Shown here: one piece after another, positions 40,281 through 48,892 of the stretch
Numbering within the stretch: position 1 is the stretch's first letter
How the letters are laid out: every line of letters begins with the position of its first letter
NCBI RefSeq assembly: GCF_022807995.1
Contig: NZ_CP094351.1
Coordinates: 2,759,001 to 2,823,000, forward strand
Length of the DNA: 64,000 nt
DNA from: Pseudomonas orientalis
Lineage (GTDB): Bacteria; Pseudomonadota; Gammaproteobacteria; Pseudomonadales; Pseudomonadaceae
Direction of reading: 5' to 3'
Translations under genes and position numbers: made by a program
Notes under the pieces: generated by a model
What the model saw: only the letters and a program-made list of their open reading frames with translations
Databases searched by the model: none
Told to the model about the DNA's origin: nothing

Positions 40281-40296
40281 TGTTATTTAAATAACA
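40281..40296. promoter_or_regulatory. Operator-like palindrome upstream of deoxyribokinase
   Basis: TGTTATTTAAATAACA, a perfect 16-base palindrome, 52 bases before the kinase ATG. Its arms TGTTA/TAACA with a six-base centre recur at 44453 and 44474, next to the DeoR-type gene, so it is probably that regulator's binding site. Confidence 0.7.
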
Positions 40297-40348
40297 AAAC
40301 AAGAGCGGCATGACCTGCCTGGTCGTGCCGCAACAAGGTGGAATAGCA

Positions 40349-41269
40349 ATGAGCAAGATCGCAGTCATCGGCAGCAACATGGTGGATTTGATTACCTATA
40401 TCGACCGCATGCCGGTCCAGGGCGAAACCCTGGAAGCGCCTGGCTTCGCCATGGGGTGCGGCGGCAAAGGGGCCAACCAGGCGGTGGCGGCCGCCAAGCT
40501 TGGGGCTGATGTCCTGATGATGAGCAAGGTCGGCGACGATATGTTTGCCGATAACACAGTGGCCAACTTCCAGCGCTTTGGTATCGACACCCGTTATGTG
40601 CGGCGTGTGCCTGGCGTCTCCAGCGGCGTCGCGCCGATTTTTGTCCGGGCCGATTCCCACAACAGCATTTTGATCGTCAAGGGCGCCAATGCGCATTTGC
40701 TGCCGGCGGATATCGAGGCGGCCGCCGCCGACCTGCGCGAATGCACGCTGATCGTGCTGCAGCTGGAGATCAATCTTGAGACGGTCTACCACGCCATCGA
40801 ATTCGCTCACCGGCACGGTATCGCGGTGCTCCTCAACCCTGCACCGGCCCTGGCCGGTTTGAGTCGTGAGCACCTGGCGCACCTTGACTTCCTGATCCCC
40901 AACGAATCGGAACTGGCGTTGATCAGCGGCCACGTTGTGGACTCACCGCAATCGGCCCAGACCGCCGCCCGCAGCCTGGTAAACAGCGGCATCCGGCACG
41001 TGATCGTGACCCTCGGCGAGCACGGCGCGCTGTACGTGGGGGAGGAGGGCGAGTTCCAGGTGCCGGGGGTGCGGGTTGAAGCCCGCGACACCACCGGTGC
41101 CGGGGATGCCTTCATCGGTTGTTTCATTCACCACTGGAACCGCGATCGCCATATTCGTCAGGCCATGGAGCGGGCGGTGGCGTATTCCGCCTGCTCGGTC
41201 ATGGGGCTGGGTACGCAGAGTTCCTATCCCGACAGTGAAACGTTCAATCGCTTTGAGCAACAGCGCTGA
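40349..41269 (+). CDS. deoK: PfkB-family sugar kinase, probable deoxyribokinase
   Basis: 306 residues of the ribokinase family, phosphorylating the 5-hydroxyl of a pentose. Signatures: GCGGKGANQAVAAAKLG and DTTGAGDAFIG with the catalytic aspartate. AAGGTGG lies eight bases before the ATG at 40349. With a deoC aldolase, a permease and a DeoR regulator in the cluster, 2-deoxy-D-ribose is the more likely substrate than ribose; the sequence alone cannot separate the two. Confidence 0.8.
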   Translation: MSKIAVIGSNMVDLITYIDRMPVQGETLEAPGFAMGCGGKGANQAVAAAKLGADVLMMSKVGDDMFADNTVANFQRFGIDTRYVRRVPGVSSGVAPIFVRADSHNSILIVKGANAHLLPADIEAAAADLRECTLIVLQLEINLETVYHAIEFAHRHGIAVLLNPAPALAGLSREHLAHLDFLIPNESELALISGHVVDSPQSAQTAARSLVNSGIRHVIVTLGEHGALYVGEEGEFQVPGVRVEARDTTGAGDAFIGCFIHHWNRDRHIRQAMERAVAYSACSVMGLGTQSSYPDSETFNRFEQQR

Positions 41270-41297
41270 CACCCTCACCCCAGCCCGGAGAACAATA

Positions 41298-42629
41298 ATG
41301 AACAAACCTGCGCTGCAACAGACACCCGATGGTTTCTACCTGAACCGCACGCCCTGGTTCGCCTTTATCCTGCTGTGCAGCATCTTCGCCCTATGGGCTG
41401 CGGCGGCGAGCATGAACGACGTGCTGATCGCCCACTTCAAGAAAGCGTTTTTGCTGAGTGATTTCCAGACCGCCTTTGTGCAGTCGGCGTTTTACCTGGG
41501 CTACTTTTTTGTAGCGATTCCGGCCGCGATGGTGGTTCGTCGTTTCAGCTACAAGAGCACGATTCTGATCGGGCTGCTGCTGTACATGTTGGGTTGCCTG
41601 TTGTTTTTCCCGGCGGCGTCCACGGCCAAGTACGGCATGTTCCTACTGGCGCTGTTTGTGATAGCCGCCGGCCTGTCGTTTCTGGAAACCGCCTGCAACA
41701 CCTACTCGACACTGATGGGTCCCCGGGAAACCGGGACCCGGCGCTTGAATATTTCGCAGACCTTTCACCCGTTCGGCGCCATGGCGGGGGTGTATGTGGG
41801 CAGTTTCGTGATGTTCAAGGACACCGACGCCACCACTGAACAGCTGGCTCGAATGAGCGCCTCCGAGGCAGCGGTGCAGCAGTTGCAAATGATCCAGTCC
41901 ACGCTGTTGCCCTACAAGTGGATGATTGCGGTGCTGGTGCTGATATTTATCCTGATCGCCATTACGCGTTTCCCAGCGTGCAAGGGCAACAAACCCGCCG
42001 GCAGCAAGCCCGGCAGTCTGGGTCAAAGCCTGGGGCGGCTGTGGCGTAACCCGCGCTTTACCTTTGGCGTATTGGCACAGTTTCTTTATGTGGGCGCACA
42101 GGTTGGCGTGTGGAGCTTCACCATTCGCCTGGCCATGCAAATGGGCGGTATGAATGAACGCAGCGCCTCATGGTTTCTGCTGACCACTTTTGCCGCCTAC
42201 TTTGTCGGCAAGTTGATCGCCAACCTGTTGATGCGGCGCCTGCACCCCGCCAAGGTACTCGCGATCTACGGGGTGCTGTGCATCGTGCTGCTGGCCTACA
42301 CCATTCTGGTGCCGAACATTTCGGCGGTGTATGCCGCGGTTGGCGTGAGTATCTTCCTCGGCCCGTGCTGGCCGACCATCTACGGCCTGACCATCGATGG
42401 CCTGGGTGAAGACACCGGCGTCGGCGGTTCATTGCTGGTGATGAGCATTGTCGGCGGCGGGGTGATCCCGATCTTCCAGGGCCTGTTGTCCGACGCCAGC
42501 GGCGGCAACATGCAACTGGCTTACAGCGTGCCGTTGCTGTGTTTCATTGTGATCGTGATGTACGCCCTCAAATGCATGCGCCAACCCGGCACCTTACCGG
42601 TGGGCGCGACCAGGGCGGTGGCCTCATGA
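41298..42629 (+). CDS. FucP-like sugar/H+ symporter, probable deoxyribose permease
   Basis: 443 residues, twelve helices, of the fucose-permease branch of the major facilitator superfamily (WAAAASMNDVLIAHFKKAF, FYLGYFFVAIPAAMVVRR, LETACNTYSTLMGP, NISQTFHPFGAM). Imports the sugar handled by the neighbouring kinase. The ATG at 41298 has GGAG nine bases upstream. Overlaps the next gene by ATGA. Confidence 0.83.
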   Translation: MNKPALQQTPDGFYLNRTPWFAFILLCSIFALWAAAASMNDVLIAHFKKAFLLSDFQTAFVQSAFYLGYFFVAIPAAMVVRRFSYKSTILIGLLLYMLGCLLFFPAASTAKYGMFLLALFVIAAGLSFLETACNTYSTLMGPRETGTRRLNISQTFHPFGAMAGVYVGSFVMFKDTDATTEQLARMSASEAAVQQLQMIQSTLLPYKWMIAVLVLIFILIAITRFPACKGNKPAGSKPGSLGQSLGRLWRNPRFTFGVLAQFLYVGAQVGVWSFTIRLAMQMGGMNERSASWFLLTTFAAYFVGKLIANLLMRRLHPAKVLAIYGVLCIVLLAYTILVPNISAVYAAVGVSIFLGPCWPTIYGLTIDGLGEDTGVGGSLLVMSIVGGGVIPIFQGLLSDASGGNMQLAYSVPLLCFIVIVMYALKCMRQPGTLPVGATRAVAS

Positions 42630-43672
42630 ATACACGTATTGCGCTGTACCCTGCGGTGTTTGCCGAGCAGGAGAGGATCCTCCTGCAATCGTCGGCCTTC
42701 AAGGTCAGTGCCTGGGCCTATCCGTCCGGCGTGCGGGCCGTGAGCCTGGAGAATAGCCGTGGACGACTGGTGATCCTGCCTTTTCAAGGGCAGATGATCT
42801 GGTCAGCCGTGTTCGACGGTTGCGACTTGACCATGAGCAATCTGTTCGAGCAACCCCGACCCAGTCCGACGATAATCGATACTTACGGCTGCTTCATGTT
42901 TCACAGTGGCCTGCTACGCAACGGCTGCCCGGCGCCGGATGACACGCACGCCTTGCACGGCGAAATGCCCTGCGCGCCCATGGATACGGCCTGGTTGGAG
43001 GTGGACGAGGGTGTTGTTCGCCTGGGAGGCTCGTATGAATATGCCAAGGGATTCGGCGATCGCTACCGAGCAAGCCCCAGCGTGACACTGCGCGCCGATT
43101 CGGCCGTGTTCGATATCGACATGCAGGTGACGAACCTGGCCGGCAAGCCCATGGACCTGATGTACATGGCCCACATGAACTACGCGTACGTGGACGGCGC
43201 CCGCTTTGTCGAGCCATTGGGCACGCAGCGCCAGCGTCTGCGCACCAGCGTGCCGGATCATGTCAAGCCGACGCCGGCATGGAGTGCCTACATGGCGCAG
43301 CTGGCCGAGCAGCCTGCGCAATTGGCCTGCCTGGAGCAGCCGGCATTGTACGACCCCGAAATCGTGTTTTTCTTCGACGGAGTTGGCACAGACGCCACGG
43401 GCCAGGCGCATTTTCTGCTGGATCATCCCAGCGGTGCGGCGTTCTACACCCGCTACCGTCCCGAGCAATTTGCCCACGCCGCACGCTGGATCCTGCACAC
43501 GCCGGATCAGCAAGTGGCGGCGTTCGTGTTGCCGTCCACCTGCGAGCCCGAGGGCTATAACGCAGAGAGGGCGAAAGGCCATGTGCGTTCGCTGGCGGCC
43601 GGAGCCAGCGCTTCATTCAGTGTCAGTACCGGGTATTTGAATGCGCAGGAACGGCAACGGTTGTTGGACTAA
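42626..43672 (+). CDS. DUF4432-type aldose-epimerase-like protein
   Basis: 348 residues of the galactose-mutarotase fold family (LPFQGQMIWSAVFDG, CFMFHSGLLRNGC, HGEMPCAPMD with candidate catalytic histidines, MYMAHMNYAYVDGARF). Probably converts anomers of the imported sugar. Overlaps the permease stop by four bases and its stop codon interlocks tail-to-tail with that of the regulator (CTAA). Confidence 0.75.
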   Translation: MNTRIALYPAVFAEQERILLQSSAFKVSAWAYPSGVRAVSLENSRGRLVILPFQGQMIWSAVFDGCDLTMSNLFEQPRPSPTIIDTYGCFMFHSGLLRNGCPAPDDTHALHGEMPCAPMDTAWLEVDEGVVRLGGSYEYAKGFGDRYRASPSVTLRADSAVFDIDMQVTNLAGKPMDLMYMAHMNYAYVDGARFVEPLGTQRQRLRTSVPDHVKPTPAWSAYMAQLAEQPAQLACLEQPALYDPEIVFFFDGVGTDATGQAHFLLDHPSGAAFYTRYRPEQFAHAARWILHTPDQQVAAFVLPSTCEPEGYNAERAKGHVRSLAAGASASFSVSTGYLNAQERQRLLD

Positions 43673-44427
43673 ACCAGCAATTGCGCGCCATTGGCCTGAA
43701 TGACGTCCTTGTAGCTGCGGGGGATTTTCTTGTCGCTGACCACGTACTGAAAGTCCTCAAGCGCAGCGAAATGTGCCGTGCGCACCGTGTCGAACTTACT
43801 GAAATCGGCGAGCAACACGCGTTGCTGAGCCTGGCGCATGACCTTTTGCTTGACCTCGACTTCATTGAAGTTGAAGCACGTTACGCCAAACGCCTGGCTG
43901 ACGCCGGCGGCGGTCACAAAGGCCCACGTCAGGCGCACGTTGTCGAGGATGCTGCTTTCGGCGCTGCTTTCAAAGACCTGGTTCTTGCGGTGAAAGGTGC
44001 CGCCGCACAACACGATGTGGCAATTGGGTTTGTTCTGCAGCTTGAGCAGCACATTCAATGAGCTGCACACCGCCGTGAACTCCAGGGCATCGGGGATGAA
44101 ATCAACGACAAAAGGCGAGGTGGTACCACAGTCGAAAAATATCGTATCTCCGGCCTGGATCAACGAAGCGGCGAGTTTGCCGATGCGGCGTTTTTCCTCG
44201 ACGTGGCGCGTGTCCTGCTCGGCTACCCGGTAATCGCCGCTGTCATTGCCGACCCGGGTGATATAGCCACCCAGCAGCCGCAGGTGCTCGCTGAAGTGGC
44301 CGAGATCGCGGCGCAGGGTCATCTCGGAAACGTCCAGCAGTGCGGCCATTTCCTTCAGGTGAATGGCGTTCTGGTCCTGCAGGGCTTGCTGGATAAGCTT
44401 CAATCGCTCGGCTTTTCTACTGTCCAC
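43669..44427 (-). CDS. DeoR-family repressor of the deoxyribose genes
   Basis: 252 residues: N-terminal HTH (HLKEMAALLDVSEMTLRRDLGHF) and a C-terminal sugar-phosphate sensing domain (FFDCGTTSPFVVDFI). The GTG start has GGAAG upstream. Two operator-like palindromes lie just upstream (44453 and 44474) between it and deoC, and another before deoK, pointing to control of its own gene and both halves of the cluster. Confidence 0.85.
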   Translation of the reverse strand: MDSRKAERLKLIQQALQDQNAIHLKEMAALLDVSEMTLRRDLGHFSEHLRLLGGYITRVGNDSGDYRVAEQDTRHVEEKRRIGKLAASLIQAGDTIFFDCGTTSPFVVDFIPDALEFTAVCSSLNVLLKLQNKPNCHIVLCGGTFHRKNQVFESSAESSILDNVRLTWAFVTAAGVSQAFGVTCFNFNEVEVKQKVMRQAQQRVLLADFSKFDTVRTAHFAALEDFQYVVSDKKIPRSYKDVIQANGAQLLV

Positions 44428-44452
44428 GAATCTTCCAGGGCTTGATTGTTGG

Positions 44453-44468
44453 TGTTAAATAAGTAACA
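44453..44468. promoter_or_regulatory. Operator-like site 1 in deoR-deoC gap
   Basis: TGTTAAATAAGTAACA, with the same TGTTA-N6-TAACA arms as the perfect palindrome at 40281. It lies 25 bases upstream of the regulator start. Confidence 0.65.
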
Positions 44469-44473
44469 TTAAT

Positions 44474-44489
44474 TGTTAGTATTGTAACG
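44474..44489. promoter_or_regulatory. Operator-like site 2 in deoR-deoC gap
   Basis: TGTTAGTATTGTAACG, matching TGTTA-N6-TAACA except for the last base. It starts exactly 21 bases after site 1, two helical turns, so two dimers could bind on the same face. Confidence 0.6.
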
Positions 44490-44555
44490 AAATTATGTAA
44501 GCGCTCGGACCAGCGCCTCACAATCATTGGCAACATACAGGCAAGGGCCCATTAA

Positions 44556-45239
44556 ATGAACAGTCTGCAACCCGCCGCATTGGCCAAGTACATCGATCAC
44601 ACCTTGCTGGCGCCCGACGCCTCCCGTGCACAGATCCGCACCTTGTGCGAAGAAGCCCGCGAGCATGGTTTTTATTCGGTGTGCGTCAATTCCGGTCAGG
44701 TGCCTTACGCGGCTTCGTGCCTGACCGATGACAGTGTAGTTATATGCGCCGTGGTCGGCTTTCCATTGGGCGCCGGCCTGAGTGATACCAAGGCTTTCGA
44801 AGCGCAACGGGCGATTGCCGCCGGGGCAGGGGAGATCGACATGGTGCTCAATATCGGCTGGTTGAAGGAAGGGCTGCTGGACGCGGTGCGCGAAGACATC
44901 GCCCTGGTCCACCAGGCTTGCAGTGCCGTGCCGTTGAAGGTCATCCTGGAAACCTGCTTGCTTGACGACCAGCAGAAGATTCAAGCCTGCGAGATTTGCC
45001 GTGACCTGGGGGTGGCCTTCGTCAAGACGTCCACCGGGTTCAGTCGAAGCGGCGCTACAGTCGACGACGTGGCACTGATGCGTAGAACCGTAGGGACCGG
45101 CGTTGGGGTGAAGGCGTCCGGTGGCGTACGCGATTATCCGACGGCGTTGAAGATGATTGAAGCCGGGGCCACACGCTTGGGCAGCAGCTCAGGGATTGCG
45201 ATTGTGGGTGGGGCGATGACGGCGGCGAGTGGTTATTGA
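44556..45239 (+). CDS. deoC: Deoxyribose-phosphate aldolase
   Basis: 227 residues, full length. Splits 2-deoxy-D-ribose 5-phosphate into glyceraldehyde 3-phosphate and acetaldehyde. The Schiff-base lysine is in FVKTSTGFS and the second lysine in [10 protein letters not shown]. Divergent from the DeoR gene with two operators between. This completes the deoxyribose pathway started by the kinase. Confidence 0.94.
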   Translation: MNSLQPAALAKYIDHTLLAPDASRAQIRTLCEEAREHGFYSVCVNSGQVPYAASCLTDDSVVICAVVGFPLGAGLSDTKAFEAQRAIAAGAGEIDMVLNIGWLKEGLLDAVREDIALVHQACSAVPLKVILETCLLDDQQKIQACEICRDLGVAFVKTSTGFSRSGATVDDVALMRRTVGTGVGVKASGGVRDYPTALKMIEAGATRLGSSSGIAIVGGAMTAASGY

Positions 45240-45270
45240 CGCGTTTTGTGGGGGGAAGGACAGTTGTCAT

Positions 45271-45324
45271 ATTATAACTAAACTAAATAGTCATTTAGTT
45301 TAGTTATAATTGAAATGCATTTCA
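45271..45324. repeat. Large AT-rich palindromes at the island border
   Basis: Two adjacent perfect palindromes. An 18-base arm at 45271-45288 (starting ATTATAACTAAAC) is exactly complementary to 45293-45310 around the loop AGTC; TGAAATGCATTTCA follows directly at 45311-45324. There is no T-run, so it is not a standard terminator. It lies 31 bases after deoC, where core sequence gives way to accessory DNA. Confidence 0.8.
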
Positions 45325-45343
45325 TGGGGGAGGGGAGTCAAGA

Positions 45344-45670
45344 TTATCGGCTGGTTCGTCCAACCACTAAAAGAGCCTGAAAGGCAGATTCAGCAGCTGC
45401 CTCAGCCGTTTTGATCTGGTTGAGAACCGTCATTAAGTGAAGGTCAATCACGTCTTGCCGCTCTTTATCTGCCAAGTCACCGAATAATCCCACCAACTGC
45501 TTTAAGCGATTTACTTCAGAAAATACGTTTGCCAGGCTGCTGCTGACAGCCTCACTGAAGAAATGAGCTTTGTCCAAAAACTGGGATGGTAGCTCAATCG
45601 TAATTGCTGATGCCTTTTCGACCAGCTGCCTACGCGCATTTTTGTCCTGCAGCAAAGGCTGTGCGTTCAA
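45344..45670 (-). CDS. Hypothetical helical protein (possibly 3' part of a frameshifted gene)
   Basis: Open frame of 108 codons beginning at a TTG, rich in amphipathic helix (FLDKAHFFSEAVSSSLANVF, NQIKTAEAAAESAFQALL). It has no ribosome site of its own and overlaps the end of the short membrane-helix frame at 45630-45785 in another phase. The two read naturally as one protein (anchor plus helical domain), so a frameshift is suspected. Function unknown. Confidence 0.5.
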   Translation of the reverse strand: MNAQPLLQDKNARRQLVEKASAITIELPSQFLDKAHFFSEAVSSSLANVFSEVNRLKQLVGLFGDLADKERQDVIDLHLMTVLNQIKTAEAAAESAFQALLVVGRTSR

Positions 45671-45785
45671 GCTTCCGTTGATGCTTGTCGATGAGCCATA
45701 CGCACAGTGCGATCATTGCGGCTGCTGCAGTCGCTACGGCGCTGACCGCATTCCAGTCAATTTTCCAGTCTGTACAAAGCCACAT
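45630..45785 (-). CDS. Short single-helix membrane protein (5' part of the same locus)
   Basis: 51 residues: MWLCTDWKIDWN, one transmembrane helix (AVSAVATAAAAMIALCVWLI), then a basic stretch (DKHQRKLER). GGAG lies seven bases before the ATG. The frame ends shortly after entering the neighbouring frame's region. Either a separate small protein or the start of a gene broken by a frameshift near 45640-45670. Confidence 0.5.
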   Translation of the reverse strand: MWLCTDWKIDWNAVSAVATAAAAMIALCVWLIDKHQRKLERTAFAAGQKCA

Positions 45786-45954
45786 TCCGTTTCTCCGGCG
45801 CAGAGTGAAAGCAACAGCGTTGCTAATGCCGGCATTCAAGCATGCGCGGAAAGCATCGCCAAGCGATGTCCGCGATCTGCAGCACAGCGATTGAAGCAAA
45901 GACCTGGCTTCAAATCTGTCCGCAGAGCCCTCCAGCTCCGTATAGGATTGTTCG

Positions 45955-45970
45955 CATAATGTATATTATG
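45955..45970. promoter_or_regulatory. Palindrome upstream of ginA
   Basis: CATAAT-GTAT-ATTATG, a six-base-arm palindrome, 136 bases before ginA, in the AT-rich stretch 45945-46000. Candidate operator or recombinase site of the gin operon. Confidence 0.35.
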
Positions 45971-46106
45971 TTAAATCAGGTGCTATGTCAGATATGTTCA
46001 TAAGACACGTAAGTCATTGATTCGACGAATTCGTATTTGACGTCTACTCTCTCAACGGGCCATGTCCATAGTGTTCATGACGATTCCTTGAATGAGGTGG
46101 CTGTCG

Positions 46107-47360
46107 ATGAAACTGATCCAGTGCAGGTTCTCTTCAGGTCAACGACTACCGCTGCTTGTACAAACTGGTGATGCGACGCCGTTGCCCATACTCATTCCGT
46201 TCATCTACGTCCAACTCAAACTCAGGCACCGGGCTTACAACACGGCTGCGGCGCACCTGCGCGCGATCCAGGCTTTCTACGCCTATGCCAAAAGCCGAGA
46301 TCTGGATATCGATGAGGCCATCTTGGCCTGCCACTTTGAGGCGATTCTGGCTTTGCTGGACGGTTACGCTATTTGGCTCCAAAGTGGCCGTCATGCCGAT
46401 AATCTGATCGCCCGAATCGGCAAAGCTGGCACTGTACTTTTTCAGCAGATCAGTTCACGAACACGTGACCAGTACCTGCGCCTGCTGAAGAAATACCTGT
46501 CTTGGTGCGTCACCCGTTACATCCCGCGCGCCCGTCAGAGTTCAGCCACACAGGCTGACATCAACGTGGTATTTGCCGATGTTGCCGACGTCATTGAGCG
46601 GCGCTTTGAGAGCCATATCATCAATGCTCGTCCCGATCGCACTCGTTACCGCAGTCTGACAGATACGCAACTACAGATCGTTCGCACACTGATTCGCCCT
46701 GGCGCTGTGGAGAATCCGTTCCCGGAACGTTTGCAACTGCGTAATTGGCTAATGATCGAATTGCTCTTGGAGACCGGCATCCGTCGCGGAGAGCTTCTGA
46801 AGCTCTACTCCACGGATATCAATAAAGGGTCTCAGCATGCCTATGTCAGCATCAATGATCGAGAACATGATTCCCGCGATCCGCGCGTTGAAGAGCCTGC
46901 GCTCAAAACACATGGGCGAACCGTAGGTATCTCCGCACAGTTGTATGAGGTCTACGAACGCTATATCCAGAGCGATCGGCGCCCTTTGCGTGACGGCAAA
47001 CCGATGAAATTGCTGTATCGCTATTTGTTCATCTCGGATCGGGGCCGCCCGCTGTCGATCCGCGCGTTGTCTAACGTTCTTGACCGGCTGTTTCTGACCA
47101 TTGAGCTGGCTCATCCAGGATTGTTGCCTACACTTTCTGCGCATGACTTTCGCCACACCTTTGCAGACCACTTTTTGGCTTACCTGGTCGAAAAGCGTGG
47201 GCATGACCTCGAGCGGGCCACGGACGAACTACGGCGAGTCTGCGGTTGGTCTGAGACCTCGACTATGCCACGTCGTTACGCAGGTCGTTATCTAGCCGAG
47301 TCGGCCAACCTCCACAATGCCCAGCGCACCTCGGCAGCCTGGAGCCGACTTGACAGTTAA
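46107..47360 (+). CDS. ginA: Tyrosine recombinase GinA of a GInt island
   Basis: 417 residues. A SAM-like N-terminal domain precedes the catalytic domain with Arg in ETGIRRGELLKLYS (about residue 226), HxxR in AHDFRHTFADHF, a GWSETST segment and the tyrosine in MPRRYAGRYL. The ATG at 46107 is chosen for GAGGTG eight bases upstream. It is the first of three dissimilar recombinases in one operon with a small fourth gene, the arrangement that defines GInt mobile islands; in that family all four genes are required for integration and excision. Confidence 0.82.
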   Translation: MKLIQCRFSSGQRLPLLVQTGDATPLPILIPFIYVQLKLRHRAYNTAAAHLRAIQAFYAYAKSRDLDIDEAILACHFEAILALLDGYAIWLQSGRHADNLIARIGKAGTVLFQQISSRTRDQYLRLLKKYLSWCVTRYIPRARQSSATQADINVVFADVADVIERRFESHIINARPDRTRYRSLTDTQLQIVRTLIRPGAVENPFPERLQLRNWLMIELLLETGIRRGELLKLYSTDINKGSQHAYVSINDREHDSRDPRVEEPALKTHGRTVGISAQLYEVYERYIQSDRRPLRDGKPMKLLYRYLFISDRGRPLSIRALSNVLDRLFLTIELAHPGLLPTLSAHDFRHTFADHFLAYLVEKRGHDLERATDELRRVCGWSETSTMPRRYAGRYLAESANLHNAQRTSAAWSRLDS

Positions 47361-47371
47361 GGAGATTCGCC

Positions 47372-48892
47372 GTGACCAAATCAGCCGCTCAAGAACACGC
47401 GTCACCGCCCTCCTCTTTGCCAGCTTACGTGTTCAGGGGGCCCGCTTACGTTACGATTCGGACTCGCACTAATGACCAACCAAAGTATGTCGATACTCGA
47501 TTGAACGTCTGGACGTGGTACGACGGCGGAACGGCAATGAATATTGATTGGTCTGGTCTAAAGTTGAGCTCGGAGTTTGTCGAAATAGCAAAGGCATTTA
47601 TGGCCCATATGTTAGAGAAATACTCCCCTTCAACTGCATATAGGGCCGCCAGAATGCTCCATCGGGTTTCGGAAAGTGATATTTCCTTGAAATTCCCTTG
47701 GGCAGCCGAGGAAATTATTAGTGCATTCAATAGTTGGAACAGCTCAAGAGAGTACGTAGTCGTCTTTCGCACGCTTTATCGCTGGGTAATGGATAGAGGA
47801 ATTGCCGGATTTAGTAACGATATTTATCTAAAGATCAAGGACTTCAAAACCGAACGCTCATCTCCCTACTCTCGAATTTTTCTCTCTCAGTCAGGCTTGG
47901 AGCTCGACGAGGAAATTCTATTGCTTAAACGCATTGAACGACAATCTTTGACTGACTCTTGGGAGGATGTCCAGTTTAATATCGTACTTCACTTAGGTTT
48001 CGAACTCGCACCTCGATCGATTCAATTTCATTCGCTAGACATTGCTGATTTTGAGTTTATTGAAAGCGCTGATCACGAGAAGTACTACACCCTATGGCTA
48101 CCCATGGCCAAAAAAGTTGGCCAACGCAAACCTGAGCGGCGCCCTCGTAAAATAACCTCGCGCCTGGGGGTGAAAATCTCACGCCACATTTTAGAAATTC
48201 AACACCGTTTTGGTAGCGGCTGTGAACCATTATTTGTCAACCCTTGTGGAAGGCGTCTCTCGGTTAGCGAAATCGGTTCAGGTCTCAAACACGAGCTGGG
48301 TGAAGCTGGTATAGATAGGCCGAATCAGGTATCCATATTGTTGCGACATCACCTCGGGCAAAGCCTGGCGGATCAGGGTACTCCGGCAGACATGATTGCC
48401 GAACTGCTCGGACACAACAGCACGGTTGCGGCGCGTGCTTACGTAACTGCCACCCCAAACATTGCCCGGATCAAAGAGAAAGCTCTGGGTAAGAGCCCGG
48501 CCTATCAACGCATCATGCGCAGCTTATTAACTGGGAAAATCGTCAAACGCCGCGATACGGCTCCTGAAGCAGCCGTCCGCGGCGTCATTGATACGCAGTA
48601 CATAGGCGATATTGGTGCCTGCGCCCTGCCCGTCCATACCCACTGCCCCTACAACCCTATATACGCGTGCTACACCTGCAAGAAGTTCCACCCCTTTGCT
48701 GACGGCCGCCATGAGCAGGTAAAGGATGCGCTCCAGCGGGAGGCCCAACGGTTCATTGATATGGCAGAACAAGCCGGTGATCTCAGTCAAAATCGGCCCC
48801 TCGCCCAGCATCAGATAACCATCCTGGCAGTAAGCACTACGATCGAACGCTGCCGGCAGCACACGGAGGGTGCCGCAGATGACGCTGTCTAG
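47372..48892 (+). CDS. ginB: Tyrosine recombinase GinB of a GInt island
   Basis: 506 residues, GTG start with AAGGAG upstream, 11 bases after ginA. The catalytic region is less canonical: Arg in FELAPRSIQFHSLD, LRHHLGQSLADQG in place of the HxxR box, LLGHNSTVAARAYVTATP with the tyrosine. C-terminal to it is a Cys/His cluster (HTHCPYN, YACYTCKKFHPF) that could bind zinc. Overlaps ginC. The atypical H-box may mean it acts mainly in a heteromer (inference). Confidence 0.8.
   Translation: MTKSAAQEHASPPSSLPAYVFRGPAYVTIRTRTNDQPKYVDTRLNVWTWYDGGTAMNIDWSGLKLSSEFVEIAKAFMAHMLEKYSPSTAYRAARMLHRVSESDISLKFPWAAEEIISAFNSWNSSREYVVVFRTLYRWVMDRGIAGFSNDIYLKIKDFKTERSSPYSRIFLSQSGLELDEEILLLKRIERQSLTDSWEDVQFNIVLHLGFELAPRSIQFHSLDIADFEFIESADHEKYYTLWLPMAKKVGQRKPERRPRKITSRLGVKISRHILEIQHRFGSGCEPLFVNPCGRRLSVSEIGSGLKHELGEAGIDRPNQVSILLRHHLGQSLADQGTPADMIAELLGHNSTVAARAYVTATPNIARIKEKALGKSPAYQRIMRSLLTGKIVKRRDTAPEAAVRGVIDTQYIGDIGACALPVHTHCPYNPIYACYTCKKFHPFADGRHEQVKDALQREAQRFIDMAEQAGDLSQNRPLAQHQITILAVSTTIERCRQHTEGAADDAV

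Noticed and set aside
45955..45970. CATAAT/ATTATG palindrome as the left attachment site of the GInt
   Set aside because: No matching copy was found near 60.9-61.2 kb, so it was kept only as a possible operator.
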